Positions 26,801-36,089 are shown, counted from the stretch's first letter. The stretch is 64,000 bases of DNA from Chitinophaga sp. HK235 (GCF_018255755.1 NZ_CP073766.1:3906001-3970000), one strand, 5' to 3'. The notes: a model not told the origin generated them from the letters alone. Translations and numbers: made by a program.

Positions 26801-29800
26801 TTAAAAGTTAACGTTCAGGCCAAAGGTGTAGGTACGTGCGCTGGGATAATCGAAGCGCCCTTCGCCATTGGCATTTTCCGGGTCAAAACTTTTCCATTTG
26901 GTCCAGGTGTACAGGTTCTGGGCCTGAGCAAAGATCTGTACGCCCTGTACAAATTTCAGCTGCGACAACATTGTCTTCGGCAGATTATAACCGATGCTGA
27001 CATTCCTTAAGCGCAGATAAGAAGCATCCTGGATATCTCTGGAAGAATAACCGCGTTTAGTGCCAAAACGAGGCAGGATCGCGTTATCACCAGGTTTCTT
27101 CCAGCGGTCGTACAACATGCGTACAGACTGATTACTGCTGGCGAAAGCAGGGTTTTCGTTGTAATAGTCTTCATTGAGATAACGCATGGTTTTATCTGCG
27201 AAAGTGAACAGTGCATTCAGATAAAACCCTTTCCAGTTCACGCCGGTATTGAAGCCACCGGTGAAGGGCGGGATATAGGTACCAAATTCAGCTACACTGA
27301 GGGCGGTTTCGTTATAGTCGCTGGTGGTTTTGCCGCTCCTGTCGTAATACAGGGGATTGCCGGTCTGCGGGTCTACACCGGCCCATTTGGGCGCATAGTG
27401 TGAGCCATAAGGCAGCCCTACCCGCACAATCTGTGAAGTGCCCTGCGCAAACTCATTGGCACCACCCAGATCAGTGATCACGTTTTTATTATAGGCGAAG
27501 TTAAAACCAACGTTCCAGGTGAAATCCTTACGTTTCAGCACATCAGCCTGCACATCCATTTCAATACCTCTGTTGCGCATAGCACCGGAATTGAGGAACA
27601 TATTGCCGAAGCCGGAAGTGATAGACAGCGGCTGATCTATAAACAGGTTGTTGGTAATCTTGTTATACACATCTGTCACGATGCGGATACGGTTGTTCCA
27701 GATACCGAGGTCGAAGCCGACGTTGAGCTCTTTGGCGTATTCCCAGTCGTAGCCAGGGTTGCCGGGTTGTGAAGGCACAATGGCCGGATGGCCTGCATAC
27801 TGGTCTGTTCCATAAGTGCGGAAGTAAGCAAAGGGTCCCAGTGTAGAGAAAGGATTGGCGGAAGTACCATAGCTGGCGCGGAAGCGCAGGTTATCCACAA
27901 AACTTACATCTCTCAGGAAATTTTCCTTTTTCACTTCCCATCCGATACCCACAGAATAGAAGCCATGCCACCTGTTGGAAGGAGGCACGGTAGAAGCGCC
28001 ATCATAACGGAAGCTGGCGTTCAGGGTATATTTTTCATCAAAGGTGTAACGGCCTACTGCAATATAAGAGGCCAGTGCACTGCGGGTACGGCCGCCCCCC
28101 AACACAGGGCTGAAAGGCGATCCTGGCGTAATGGCCGCCGGCGTGGCCGGCAGACGGCCGTCCAGGTCGAAGCCGGTGTAGTCAAAAGCGCGGTAGTTGT
28201 TCTTTGTAAATTCGAAATAACCGGACACTTCAAAATCGTGGCGGTTGGCAATATTTTTTGAATAGGTAAGGCCAGAAGTAGTTACCAGGGTGAAGTTGCG
28301 GGTAACGCCTTCACCGAAGCTGCCTTTTGCTCCGTTGTCTACTTTGTAACCGGAGTAGGAATCCGGGTTTACATAACGTTCTGTGGTGGTTTCTCTGAAA
28401 TCGAGTCCCAGCCTAGTTTTGGCCACCAGCCCTTTAGCAATGGTGAAATTCAGGGATGTACCGATGATGCTTTTCAGCTGGTTATCTTTACTGCTGGTAT
28501 TCAGCAGGGCTTCGAGTGCGTTGCTGCCTTCACGCAGATCGTATACAGGGTATACATCGTCGTTCCAGTTGGTGACCAGTGTACCATCTGCAGCATAAGG
28601 ATATTCATAAGGCAATGCGTAATATACGGCTGCCAGCGGGTTCTGGCCGCTGCTGGAAGCTTCTCTTTCAATGAAGGAAGATTCTGAATAAGCGAGGCCC
28701 ACGTTGATGTTAGCGGTCAACCGGCCGGCATTGAAGTCCACATTGTTTTTCAGGCTATAGCGTTTTAAGCCGGAGCGTCTGGCGATACCCTGCTGATCGT
28801 AATAGTTCAGTGAGCTGTAAAAACGAACGTTATCATTGCCGCCGCTGGCGCTCAGCTGGTGTTCCTGGAACTGGCCGTTTTGCAGGAATATTTTGCGCCA
28901 GTCGGTGCTGGTATTTCTCAGGCTGTCCAGTATATGATCGGCTTGCCTTTGTTCTTCCGGTGTTTTGGTGGCATAGTCGGGGTTCTTTTTGGAGTACTCC
29001 CAGCCGGGGCCCAGATTGGAACCGGTTTCCAGCCCTATTTCTTCTTCGAACTGCAGATGTTCTGCGGAGTTCATCATCTTGAATTTGGGCGTGGTCATAT
29101 TGGAGAAACCGTATTGTGATTTATAGGAGAAAGATACTTTGCCGGCTTGTCCTTTTTTGGTGGTGATAACGATCACACCATTGGAGCCACGAGAGCCATA
29201 GAGTGCTTTGGCGGAAGCATCTTTTAAGACCGTCACGGAGGCGATGTCTTCCGGGTTGATGCCCTGAAACTGTCCTGCTTCAATAGGAATACCGTCCATC
29301 ACGTACAATACGGAGGAGTTACCGTTGATGGTACCTACACCTCTGACAGTAACGGTGGCAGCTGTTCCGGGCTGACCGGAGCCGGCAGACACCATCATAC
29401 CAGGCACACGTCCTTGCAGGATCTGTTCAAAGCTGGCCATCGGTACTTGTGTTATTTTGTCGGACCCTACTACGCCTGCAGAAGCGGTGGATTTATCCCT
29501 GGCATAGTTCGTATAGCCGGTTACCGTTACTGCGTTCAGTGTTTTCACATCTTCCTGCAGGGTAACATTAATTTCGTGTCTGTTACTGATCTCTATCTGC
29601 CGGGTAGTGTAACCTACCAGCGAAAACTGCAGCAGACGGGCGTTATCAGGTGCGGTGAGTGTATAGGTGCCATCAGCAGCGGTAAGTGCGCCGGCATTAG
29701 TGCCTACCGCTCTTACCGTAACACCCGGCAGCGGGAGGTTATCGGTGCCTTTTACTGTTCCGCGGATGGTCATATCTGCCGCGGCTTTGGTGACAGCATG

Positions 29801-30163
29801 GTCGTTGGCATATACTACTACCAGCCCGTCTTCTTTCTGGGTCCAGGCCAGGCGGGTGCCGGCAAAGGCTTGAGAAAGTACAGCTTCAAGTGTGGCACCT
29901 TTGGCGGAAACAGACACTTTCCTGTCTTCCGGCAATGTCTTGTCATGAAATACAAACCGGTAGGCGGTTTGGTGTTCCAGGGTTTTGAGTAACTGTTTGA
30001 TACTTGTTTCCCTGACTTGCAGGGTAATGGATTCCTGCGCGAAACAAATAGCCTGTACCTGCAGGCAGGTCAAAAAAAGAAAGATGGTCAATTTCATAGT
30101 GAGCAACAGTTTGCCGGCGGGAACAGATTTCCCTTTCCATTTCAGGAATACAAGTTTTACCAT
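26801..30163 (-). CDS. SusC-family TonB-dependent transporter with STN signalling domain
   Basis: A transporter of about 1120 residues. The start at 30163 (MVKLVFLKWKGK) is chosen over 30235 because it precedes a short basic stretch and the signal segment (MKLTIFLFLTCLQVQA). Parts: STN domain (VRETSIKQLLKTLEHQTAYRF), carboxypeptidase-D-like domain (IRGTVKGTDNLPLPGVTVRA), plug (LNAVTVTGYTNYARDKSTAS, LYGSRGSNGVIVITTK) and barrel ending TYTFGLNVNF. The STN domain matches the presence of the sigma/FecR pair upstream. The cargo is probably the product of the adjacent cyanophycinase-like enzyme. Confidence 0.92.
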   Translation of the reverse strand: MVKLVFLKWKGKSVPAGKLLLTMKLTIFLFLTCLQVQAICFAQESITLQVRETSIKQLLKTLEHQTAYRFVFHDKTLPEDRKVSVSAKGATLEAVLSQAFAGTRLAWTQKEDGLVVVYANDHAVTKAAADMTIRGTVKGTDNLPLPGVTVRAVGTNAGALTAADGTYTLTAPDNARLLQFSLVGYTTRQIEISNRHEINVTLQEDVKTLNAVTVTGYTNYARDKSTASAGVVGSDKITQVPMASFEQILQGRVPGMMVSAGSGQPGTAATVTVRGVGTINGNSSVLYVMDGIPIEAGQFQGINPEDIASVTVLKDASAKALYGSRGSNGVIVITTKKGQAGKVSFSYKSQYGFSNMTTPKFKMMNSAEHLQFEEEIGLETGSNLGPGWEYSKKNPDYATKTPEEQRQADHILDSLRNTSTDWRKIFLQNGQFQEHQLSASGGNDNVRFYSSLNYYDQQGIARRSGLKRYSLKNNVDFNAGRLTANINVGLAYSESSFIEREASSSGQNPLAAVYYALPYEYPYAADGTLVTNWNDDVYPVYDLREGSNALEALLNTSSKDNQLKSIIGTSLNFTIAKGLVAKTRLGLDFRETTTERYVNPDSYSGYKVDNGAKGSFGEGVTRNFTLVTTSGLTYSKNIANRHDFEVSGYFEFTKNNYRAFDYTGFDLDGRLPATPAAITPGSPFSPVLGGGRTRSALASYIAVGRYTFDEKYTLNASFRYDGASTVPPSNRWHGFYSVGIGWEVKKENFLRDVSFVDNLRFRASYGTSANPFSTLGPFAYFRTYGTDQYAGHPAIVPSQPGNPGYDWEYAKELNVGFDLGIWNNRIRIVTDVYNKITNNLFIDQPLSITSGFGNMFLNSGAMRNRGIEMDVQADVLKRKDFTWNVGFNFAYNKNVITDLGGANEFAQGTSQIVRVGLPYGSHYAPKWAGVDPQTGNPLYYDRSGKTTSDYNETALSVAEFGTYIPPFTGGFNTGVNWKGFYLNALFTFADKTMRYLNEDYYNENPAFASSNQSVRMLYDRWKKPGDNAILPRFGTKRGYSSRDIQDASYLRLRNVSIGYNLPKTMLSQLKFVQGVQIFAQAQNLYTWTKWKSFDPENANGEGRFDYPSARTYTFGLNVNF

Positions 30164-30276
30164 ACCTTTGATTGGGTTTAGTTGATGATCGTACAGGACA
30201 TTATCTGGCCTATTTCCGGGGAGGTGGGCCAACACTTCCCCGTTTTACTTTGGTTGATGATGTATTGCGTTGATTT

Positions 30277-31356
30277 TTATTTACTGATAATAATTGTGTC
30301 GTTTACCATTTTGAAATTAAAGGGATAGGATAACTGCAATGCGTCCAGGGCTTTCAGGATGGTTTCACTTTCGAAAGTGCCTGAATAACGGTACTGTTTC
30401 ACGGCTTCGTCGGCAAAGGCAATCCTGATACCATACCATTGCTCCAGTTTACCAGCAATCTCTGATAGTGGTTCATTCTCAATTTCAAGGCGGTTGCGTA
30501 CCCAGGCTATCTCCCGGGCTTTATGATCCACAGGGTCAGCATCAAGTGGTACTACTTTTAACAGGGGTGCTTTAGTGGATGGCTGGTCTGTGGGCGCTGT
30601 CAGGATGGTAAGTTTCTGGTTGGGCTGCAGTACAATTTTCTGCTGAGGTTGCTGCACGCAGGTGATCTCCACTTTTCCTCTGAACAGAGCCGCTTCAGTA
30701 GCGGGATGTCCCACATAGGCGCTTACGTTAAATACAGTCCCCAATACTTTAATATCCAGCAAAGCCGTATGCACCGTAAAAGGGAGCTTTGCATTCTGGT
30801 ATACATCAAAAAAAGCTTCACCTGTCAGTGTAAGCTCCCTGTTCTGCAGATTAAACCCTGGTGCCAGCTCCACGCGGCTGTTCTTACGCAGGATAAGGGA
30901 AGAGCCGTCAGGTAATACAACAGATTTACGTGGTTCCTCTCCGGACGCTATGATGGTGGCGCCGGGTTGTCCGGACATAGTACCGTGACCATACCGGCTA
31001 AAAAAAAAGGTGCCGGCAGCCAGTACTAATACGCCACCTACTATGGCAGCGTATTTCCATACCGGTAACCTTTGCCGGGCTGTCATTACAGGTACCGGCT
31101 CCATTAAAGCCTCTTGTAACAAGTCGTACTGTGCCAGGCCATCCTTCAAATGTTTTAGCTGTTCTGCGCGGCCCCCCTGGCGGGCAGACAGTATTTCCAC
31201 CAGCTGTCTGGCTTCTGCCACCACAGCTGCTTTCACGGGATGCCTGGCTATCCAGTCCGACCAGAATATCATGTCAGTTTCGCATTCCTCCCGGCAATAA
31301 CGCTGGAAAGATTCGTTACATGCAAGTTCCGTTGCATCATAATCCAGGAAGTTCAT
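30277..31356 (-). CDS. FecR-family transmembrane anti-sigma factor
   Basis: A 359-residue anti-sigma factor with a cytoplasmic N-terminal part (about 1-107), a membrane segment (YAAIVGGVLVLAAGTFFF, about 112-129), a FecR domain (SVVLPDGSSLILRKNSR, GEAFFDVYQN, VLGTVFNVSAY) and a DUF4974 C-terminus (LEIENEPLSEIAGKLEQWYG). It lies between the ECF sigma gene and the STN-type susC of the cyanophycinase locus and would make that locus responsive to its substrate. Confidence 0.92.
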   Translation of the reverse strand: MNFLDYDATELACNESFQRYCREECETDMIFWSDWIARHPVKAAVVAEARQLVEILSARQGGRAEQLKHLKDGLAQYDLLQEALMEPVPVMTARQRLPVWKYAAIVGGVLVLAAGTFFFSRYGHGTMSGQPGATIIASGEEPRKSVVLPDGSSLILRKNSRVELAPGFNLQNRELTLTGEAFFDVYQNAKLPFTVHTALLDIKVLGTVFNVSAYVGHPATEAALFRGKVEITCVQQPQQKIVLQPNQKLTILTAPTDQPSTKAPLLKVVPLDADPVDHKAREIAWVRNRLEIENEPLSEIAGKLEQWYGIRIAFADEAVKQYRYSGTFESETILKALDALQLSYPFNFKMVNDTIIISK

Positions 31357-31424
31357 GCTGATAACCCTTTCTTATACTGACGGCAGTATTTTCATTTTTT
31401 CCTAAGCGTTGGGCAACTTTTTTT

Positions 31425-31979
31425 TCAGGAAAGTATTTTCCGGAGGGTTTTAATGGCGTCATAGACCGTATTATAGGCCGTTTTTACCGTTTGTGACGTT
31501 TGTGCAGCGATCTGTTCGTAACTGAGTCCTTCAAAAAATTTAAGGCGTATCAGCTCTATCTGCCGGGGGGTGAGTGCTTTTATGGCGCTGTGCAGCCGCT
31601 GTTTGATTTCGTCGTCCTGCTGTACCCGGATGATGATCTCTTCATAGGATAATTCATTCTCTTCTTCTTTTCCGGTTATCTTGCTGATAGCATCGTGTAT
31701 CCGTGACTGATAGGCCAGCTGATCCAGTAACTGCCGTTTAAGAGCAGTAAACAGATAGGCGGGCACGTTAGTAACTGGTTTCAGCTGAGCATGTTTATTC
31801 CATAGCTGTAAAAACAGCTGGGTAATACAGTCTTTCACCAGCTCATCGTTCCCACACAGTTTCAGGCCAAAACGCAGCAGATGGGCATAGGTACTGTTAT
31901 ACAGCGCAAACAACGCTTGTTTGTCGCCATTTCTAAGTCGCTCCCATTGTATACTATGGAGATCCTCTTCTGTTGACAT
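31425..31979 (-). CDS. RNA polymerase ECF sigma factor
   Basis: A 184-residue ECF sigma factor. Region 2 contains GNDELVKDCITQLFLQLWNK and region 4 contains LTPRQIELIRLKFFEGLSYEQ with the HTH IAAQTSQTVKTAYNTVY. It heads the locus with FecR, SusC, SusD, cyanophycinase-like and isoaspartyl peptidase genes and is separated from FecR by about 70 bases. The upstream region borders the phage-derived locus. Confidence 0.9.
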   Translation of the reverse strand: MSTEEDLHSIQWERLRNGDKQALFALYNSTYAHLLRFGLKLCGNDELVKDCITQLFLQLWNKHAQLKPVTNVPAYLFTALKRQLLDQLAYQSRIHDAISKITGKEEENELSYEEIIIRVQQDDEIKQRLHSAIKALTPRQIELIRLKFFEGLSYEQIAAQTSQTVKTAYNTVYDAIKTLRKILS

Positions 31980-32245
31980 TGGTCCGGTTTAATGGTAAGG
32001 TGCTAACACAACCTCAGCCAAATTATATTTTTTTATCCGGATTTTTACAGAAGGTCGGATGTAATACCGATAAAACGATGCGTCTTAAAAACAACTATGG
32101 TGATTTATGTACGGATAGCCACTGCTGCGGGTTGGCAATATTGTCTGGGGGAAAGGGTTAATTCCAGCGGGGCCCTTTGCTGTAGCGGATTTGTACGTTT
32201 GGCAGATTAAATGGGGTCTGATTAAAATAAGTAATGAATCGGGCG
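31980..32245. other. Left border region of the phage-derived locus
   Basis: 266 bases between the sigma gene and the repressor gene with no coding frame that looks real. It contains a 14-base sequence (32027-32040) found again at 53078-53091, and a CCCTT at 32173-32177 followed by TG that matches a CA-CCCTT at 53145-53151. Either could mark an element end; neither is proven. Confidence 0.4.
32027..32040 (+). repeat. 14-base direct repeat, left copy
   Basis: ATTTTTTTATCCGG, identical to 53078-53091 on the other side of the phage-derived locus. The T run lowers its information content. Confidence 0.35.
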
Positions 32246-32662
32246 TTATCGGCTCTTCTTCCCTTCCTGCTTGATTTTGCTCACTTCTCCTCTCAGCATG
32301 GTCAGTTCCCTGAGTATGTCTTCCATCGTTACCTCCGGTTGTGCGCCGGACTTCTTTCCTGTGGCCTTTTTGGAGGTTGCGCTTGCACTTACGCTTGCAG
32401 TTGGGCTTGCATCTTTATAACTAATCTTATATTTATCATGAAAGCTGTTATCCCGGAAAATCGGGTCCTGTTCCCACATAAACCAATAAGGATGAATCCC
32501 CACTTCTTCCACCAAACGTTTGAATACCGGATATGATATGCCGTTCTTTTCATTCTCAATGTCGGAAAGCGCGGCCTGTGATATGCCCAGCATCAGGGCA
32601 AAGTCCTGCTGACTCTTTTTTATCAGCTTTCTGATATATAAAATACGTTGTCCGTCTGTCAT
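32246..32662 (-). CDS. XRE-family helix-turn-helix repressor
   Basis: A 138-residue regulator. An XRE-type HTH covers about residues 5-62 (IRKLIKKSQQDFALMLGISQ followed by AALSDIENEKNG). A Ser/Thr/Ala-rich linker (about 84-110) follows, encoded by a short CTTGCA-containing repeat, and then a predicted coiled coil at about 112-134 (MEDILRELTMLRGEVSKIKQ), likely for oligomerisation. It is divergent from the Mu-type transposase gene, the position of a phage repressor. A palindrome between the promoter boxes of the transposase gene is the probable operator. It has no protease-type C-terminal domain, so induction would have to work by another route than LexA-like self-cleavage. Confidence 0.82.
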   Translation of the reverse strand: MTDGQRILYIRKLIKKSQQDFALMLGISQAALSDIENEKNGISYPVFKRLVEEVGIHPYWFMWEQDPIFRDNSFHDKYKISYKDASPTASVSASATSKKATGKKSGAQPEVTMEDILRELTMLRGEVSKIKQEGKKSR

Positions 32663-32695
32663 TGCTGAAAAATATAGAAAAAGTTATAAAAAGAT

Positions 32696-32725
32696 TTTGA
32701 CTTTATAAGAAAACTTATATTTTTG
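32696..32725 (+). promoter_or_regulatory. Promoter of the transposase operon
   Basis: TTTG (32696-32699) and TATTTTTG (32718-32725) are 18 bases apart and match the Bacteroidota consensus TTTG-N-TAnnTTTG. The -7 box is about 97 bases before the transposase start codon. Confidence 0.65.
32704..32719. promoter_or_regulatory. Candidate operator palindrome
   Basis: TATAAG-AAAA-CTTATA is a perfect inverted repeat located between the -33 and -7 boxes of the transposase promoter and 42 bases from the repressor start. Binding there would block the polymerase. A partial further copy (AAGTTATAAA) lies at 32681-32690. Confidence 0.55.
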
Positions 32726-32822
32726 TGATATGGTTTTAATAGAGAAAAAACGATAAAAGTATCAATTAAAATCAAAACGGCCTAAAAAGTTGGCTACAGT
32801 CCTTGTTGTAAGTTGTTAACCT

Positions 32823-34784
32823 ATGAAGTTTGATTCCCGTAACAGATTGTGCATAGAAGGGCACGAATTTATAAAAACAAAGGAGAACCCCGGAGGCCTT
32901 GTCCCCAAAGGAACCTATGATTCTTTAAAAAGCAGGAACAGGATAGAAGTGCTGGAACGCGGCGGCAATGGCCGTTCCGTACTGATTGTATATGCATCTT
33001 TACCCGAGGTATATAAAGAGCTGATTGTAACAAAATACGGCGACCCGCATGCTTATCTATGCAAGCAGCCCCTGCTCCATCTAATCAGGAAAGATCCGCG
33101 TGCTGAAAAATTTTTCCTGGACTATCGTTATGATGAAAACAAATGTCTGCCTGCCGGGCATGTGGAAAAGTACGTCATAGCTGCTGCCTGGCTGGATATG
33201 CTGGTACAGGTATGCAAGGAAAAATATTTCATCCGGAAACAGCTGGGCATCAGTAAGGAAACATTCTGGAAAACCGTACTGGAGTTGATTGTCACGCATG
33301 ATATTCTATTACCTCACAGCTATAAAAGACTGAACAAAAAAATCAGACAGTATGAGGAATTGGGCTATGCCTGCCTGATAGACTGGCGGTTTGGTAACCA
33401 GAACAGTGCGAAGATAAAAGATGAATTATCAGAATCGATGTTACTGGAGCTGATTGCGCATCCCAATCAACATGATGATACGGTAATTGCCAGGGCCTAT
33501 AACCAATGGGCCAGCCAGCATGCTTATGCAGCTATCACCGCTGCCACAGTAGGTAATCACAGACGCAACAATTATTATCAGCTGCAACTTTTCCGGGAAG
33601 GCAGTGCTGCATGGTACAACCAATTTGGTAAACAAACGAAACGGAACCGTCCATCCGCGCCGCTGTTGCTCGTTGGTTCTGATGATAACGATGTAGACCT
33701 GTATTTCAGGGATGAACATGCAAGTAACGAACAACAGCTTGTTACCCGCTACTACCACCGGTTTAAAGCAGTTGTTATCAGCGACGCTTTTAATGATTAT
33801 CCGCTGGGCTACTTTTATGCAGATAGTATCAGTACCGATCTTGTAAAAATGGCCTGGCTGGATGCAATGTATCACATACATCAGCTTACCGGTGCCTGGT
33901 ACCTCCCACATCAACTGCAAACAGACAGATGGAATCTGAAGGCACTGGAATCCTTTTACCAACAGATCGATGCCGGATATTTTCCTGCAGCAGCAAGAGC
34001 TCCCCGCTCCAAATATATAGAACGGACGTTTGGTAAACGCTGGCATCAGCACCTGCGTCGCTTCGATAACTATGCAGGCAACAACATTACTTCCCGTAGC
34101 CGTCTCAATCCTGATCATCTGGCAAAACAAAAAAAACTTTTCCCCGAAAAAGAAGAAGCCTTTCCTATACTGCAAACCTTTATTGAAGGCTTACGCCAGG
34201 AGAGAAATCCTGCAACAGGCCGCACCCGCCAGGAAGACTGGATAGCTTCCTTTAATGCCAGCGCCTCATCCAAACAACGGTGTATTACAGACGAACAGCT
34301 ACTGCTGATTTTCGGCGTGCCCCATACGCATAGCAACACAATCACCAACGGTGGCATACGTATGACCATAAAAGGCCGGACCCACGAATATGAAATACCG
34401 GATGCCCTGTACCTCCGGAATGTAGGAAAAAAGGTACAGCTGATATATGACCCGTTTGATCTGTCACGGATACTTGTTACGGACGGGCAGCAACTACGTT
34501 TTGTTGCACATACACAGCAAAAACTGCCTGCCGCCCGCGCCGACTATCAGGAAGGCGATGAAGCACGCCTCTGGCAGCATCTGCATAACAAAAAAGAGCT
34601 GGTGAAAATGATAACAGATAAAAAAAGAAACCGGGAAACCCTGCTGGAAAAAAACAAAGCGAATGCCGCTGCTCTCTTGCAAGCCCGGGTAATGATCAAA
34701 GAAATAAAGCAACAAGCCGAAGACAACGTACAGGAATTTATTCCATCAGCAACATCCGATTTCGATCCCCTCGATTTAATGTAA
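32823..34784 (+). CDS. Mu-type (MuA-like) DDE transposase
   Basis: A 653-residue transposase. N-terminal DNA-binding parts cover about 1-200 (LVPKGTYDSLKSRNRIEVLE). The catalytic core has a first Asp in VGSDDNDVDLYF (287-292), Asp368 in LQTDRWNLKAL and Glu400 in SKYIERTFGKRW, a DDE triad with 32 residues between the last two. A beta-barrel-like domain (KGRTHEYEIPDALYLR) and a Lys-rich C-terminus (about 590-640) follow. In phage Mu this protein pairs the element ends and joins them to target DNA. The gene lies 32 bases before the MuB-like ATPase and is divergent from the repressor. The frame is intact, so the protein could be active. Confidence 0.88.
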   Translation: MKFDSRNRLCIEGHEFIKTKENPGGLVPKGTYDSLKSRNRIEVLERGGNGRSVLIVYASLPEVYKELIVTKYGDPHAYLCKQPLLHLIRKDPRAEKFFLDYRYDENKCLPAGHVEKYVIAAAWLDMLVQVCKEKYFIRKQLGISKETFWKTVLELIVTHDILLPHSYKRLNKKIRQYEELGYACLIDWRFGNQNSAKIKDELSESMLLELIAHPNQHDDTVIARAYNQWASQHAYAAITAATVGNHRRNNYYQLQLFREGSAAWYNQFGKQTKRNRPSAPLLLVGSDDNDVDLYFRDEHASNEQQLVTRYYHRFKAVVISDAFNDYPLGYFYADSISTDLVKMAWLDAMYHIHQLTGAWYLPHQLQTDRWNLKALESFYQQIDAGYFPAAARAPRSKYIERTFGKRWHQHLRRFDNYAGNNITSRSRLNPDHLAKQKKLFPEKEEAFPILQTFIEGLRQERNPATGRTRQEDWIASFNASASSKQRCITDEQLLLIFGVPHTHSNTITNGGIRMTIKGRTHEYEIPDALYLRNVGKKVQLIYDPFDLSRILVTDGQQLRFVAHTQQKLPAARADYQEGDEARLWQHLHNKKELVKMITDKKRNRETLLEKNKANAAALLQARVMIKEIKQQAEDNVQEFIPSATSDFDPLDLM

Positions 34785-34816
34785 TCCTACTCACAACAAG
34801 ATAAAAAACATCAGAT

Positions 34817-35506
34817 ATGAAAAAGCAAGCTGTAATGCCGGCCTGGCATTTCGTGGAAACTATTGCCTCCCAAACACTGGACGCATATTTCGAAGATGCA
34901 AAAATGTATGGGAATGTGTTTGCTATCACAGGCGCAGCTGGTTCCGGTAAAACCTTTTCTGCACAAAGGTTTTCCACCACAGAGCCTTCGGTTATACACC
35001 TGGAATGTGCAGAGCACTGGAACCGTAAAATATTTCTCAGAAAAATACTGACAGCCATGCATAAAGAACCACAGGGCTACAATGTAGGTGACCTGCTGGA
35101 TGAAATTGTATCCCATTTACTGGTGATGGAAGAACCCTTACTGATCCTCGATGAAGCAGATAAACTCAGTGATCAGGTATTGTATTTTTTTATCACGCTG
35201 TACAACCTGCTCAGAGGAAAATGCGGCATTGTGATGATGGCCACCAACCACCTGGTAAAACGAATGGAAAGAGGACGCAGACTTAACCGTAAAGGATATA
35301 CGGAAATTTATTCCCGTTTAGGCCGGCGTATTATTCAGCTCCCCTCCCTCAATAAACAGGAAATCATCGCTATCTGTGAAGCCAATGGCATCAGTGAGCA
35401 GCCAGCTGCTGTAGAAATCTTTCATGAATGTGAAGGAGATATGCGCCGTCTTGAAAGAGAAGTGCATAAACGGAAACGTAAAATGCTCAAACAGACCCAA
35501 AAATAA
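34817..35506 (+). CDS. MuB-like AAA ATPase (transposition target/activation protein)
   Basis: A 229-residue AAA-type ATPase with Walker A GAAGSGKT (39-46), Walker B LLILDEAD (108-115), a sensor-like MMATNH (about 137-142) and a basic C-terminus (ERGRRLNRKGY, REVHKRKRKMLK). In Mu-type elements this protein selects target DNA and stimulates the transposase. It directly follows the transposase gene. The motifs and position support this role; other AAA functions such as in Tn7-type systems (TnsC) are less likely because of the MuA-type partner. Confidence 0.87.
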   Translation: MKKQAVMPAWHFVETIASQTLDAYFEDAKMYGNVFAITGAAGSGKTFSAQRFSTTEPSVIHLECAEHWNRKIFLRKILTAMHKEPQGYNVGDLLDEIVSHLLVMEEPLLILDEADKLSDQVLYFFITLYNLLRGKCGIVMMATNHLVKRMERGRRLNRKGYTEIYSRLGRRIIQLPSLNKQEIIAICEANGISEQPAAVEIFHECEGDMRRLEREVHKRKRKMLKQTQK

Positions 35507-35512
35507 GCCGAC

Positions 35513-35857
35513 ATGAAAAGAAAAATAAAGATTCATGGTCAGCCGGAAAACGACTTTGCTGACCAGACAGTAGATGCCATTTGCCACGCACTTCAGCTGC
35601 GTAAGGAAGTGTTAACTTCTGGTCGTAATGATAAATATGTGGCATGTGCAAGACAGGTTATTTGTTATGTTTTAATCAGATTTTTCAATGTAACATTTGC
35701 ACAGGCGGGAAAATCATTAAACCGGAGCAGACCGGCCGTATATTACAACCTGAACGAAGCCATCAAACACCTTACTGTAGCGGATTACACATTTATGGAA
35801 CAATGGCAGAAAATAGCCCCCATTCTGCCCGGATTAAAAGCAAAAATTTTACCTTAA
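35513..35857 (+). CDS. Small DnaA domain IV-like HTH protein
   Basis: A 114-residue protein without signal peptide. Residues about 40-90 resemble the DnaA domain IV DNA-binding fold: KYVACARQVICYVLIRFFN followed by an HTH AQAGKSLNRSRPAVYYNLNE. A stand-alone domain of this kind could bind a specific site of the element, for example an end or an internal enhancer. It lies six bases after the MuB-like gene and so belongs to the early operon. The resemblance is in pattern of helices and Arg/His-type contacts; function is inferred only. Confidence 0.6.
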   Translation: MKRKIKIHGQPENDFADQTVDAICHALQLRKEVLTSGRNDKYVACARQVICYVLIRFFNVTFAQAGKSLNRSRPAVYYNLNEAIKHLTVADYTFMEQWQKIAPILPGLKAKILP

Positions 35858-36089
35858 AATGCCATAAAAAAAATATATCTTTAAATGAACAACTGTTAAA
35901 CTCATAAAAGGATTTGTTAATCCATACGATACCAATCCATTTACCTGAAAAAATAGTTTTACACCCTTAAAATTATCAAGCCAGACTTTCAACTGTCGGT
36001 TTCCATACCAGCAAAAAACACTGTAGCTATACCTGGCGGGTTACCTATTATGGAAGGACAGAAGTGAGCGAATTAATCCTAAGAAAATT
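35858..36089. other. AT-rich gap in the early region
   Basis: About 230 bases between the DnaA-like gene and the next small gene. No convincing gene is present. Poly-A stretches and short repeats are visible, but no clear promoter or hairpin. Confidence 0.4.

Noticed and set aside
33441..34175. Open frame of 244 codons on the minus strand within the transposase
   Set aside because: Antisense to the intact DDE transposase, with composition of a non-coding mirror frame.
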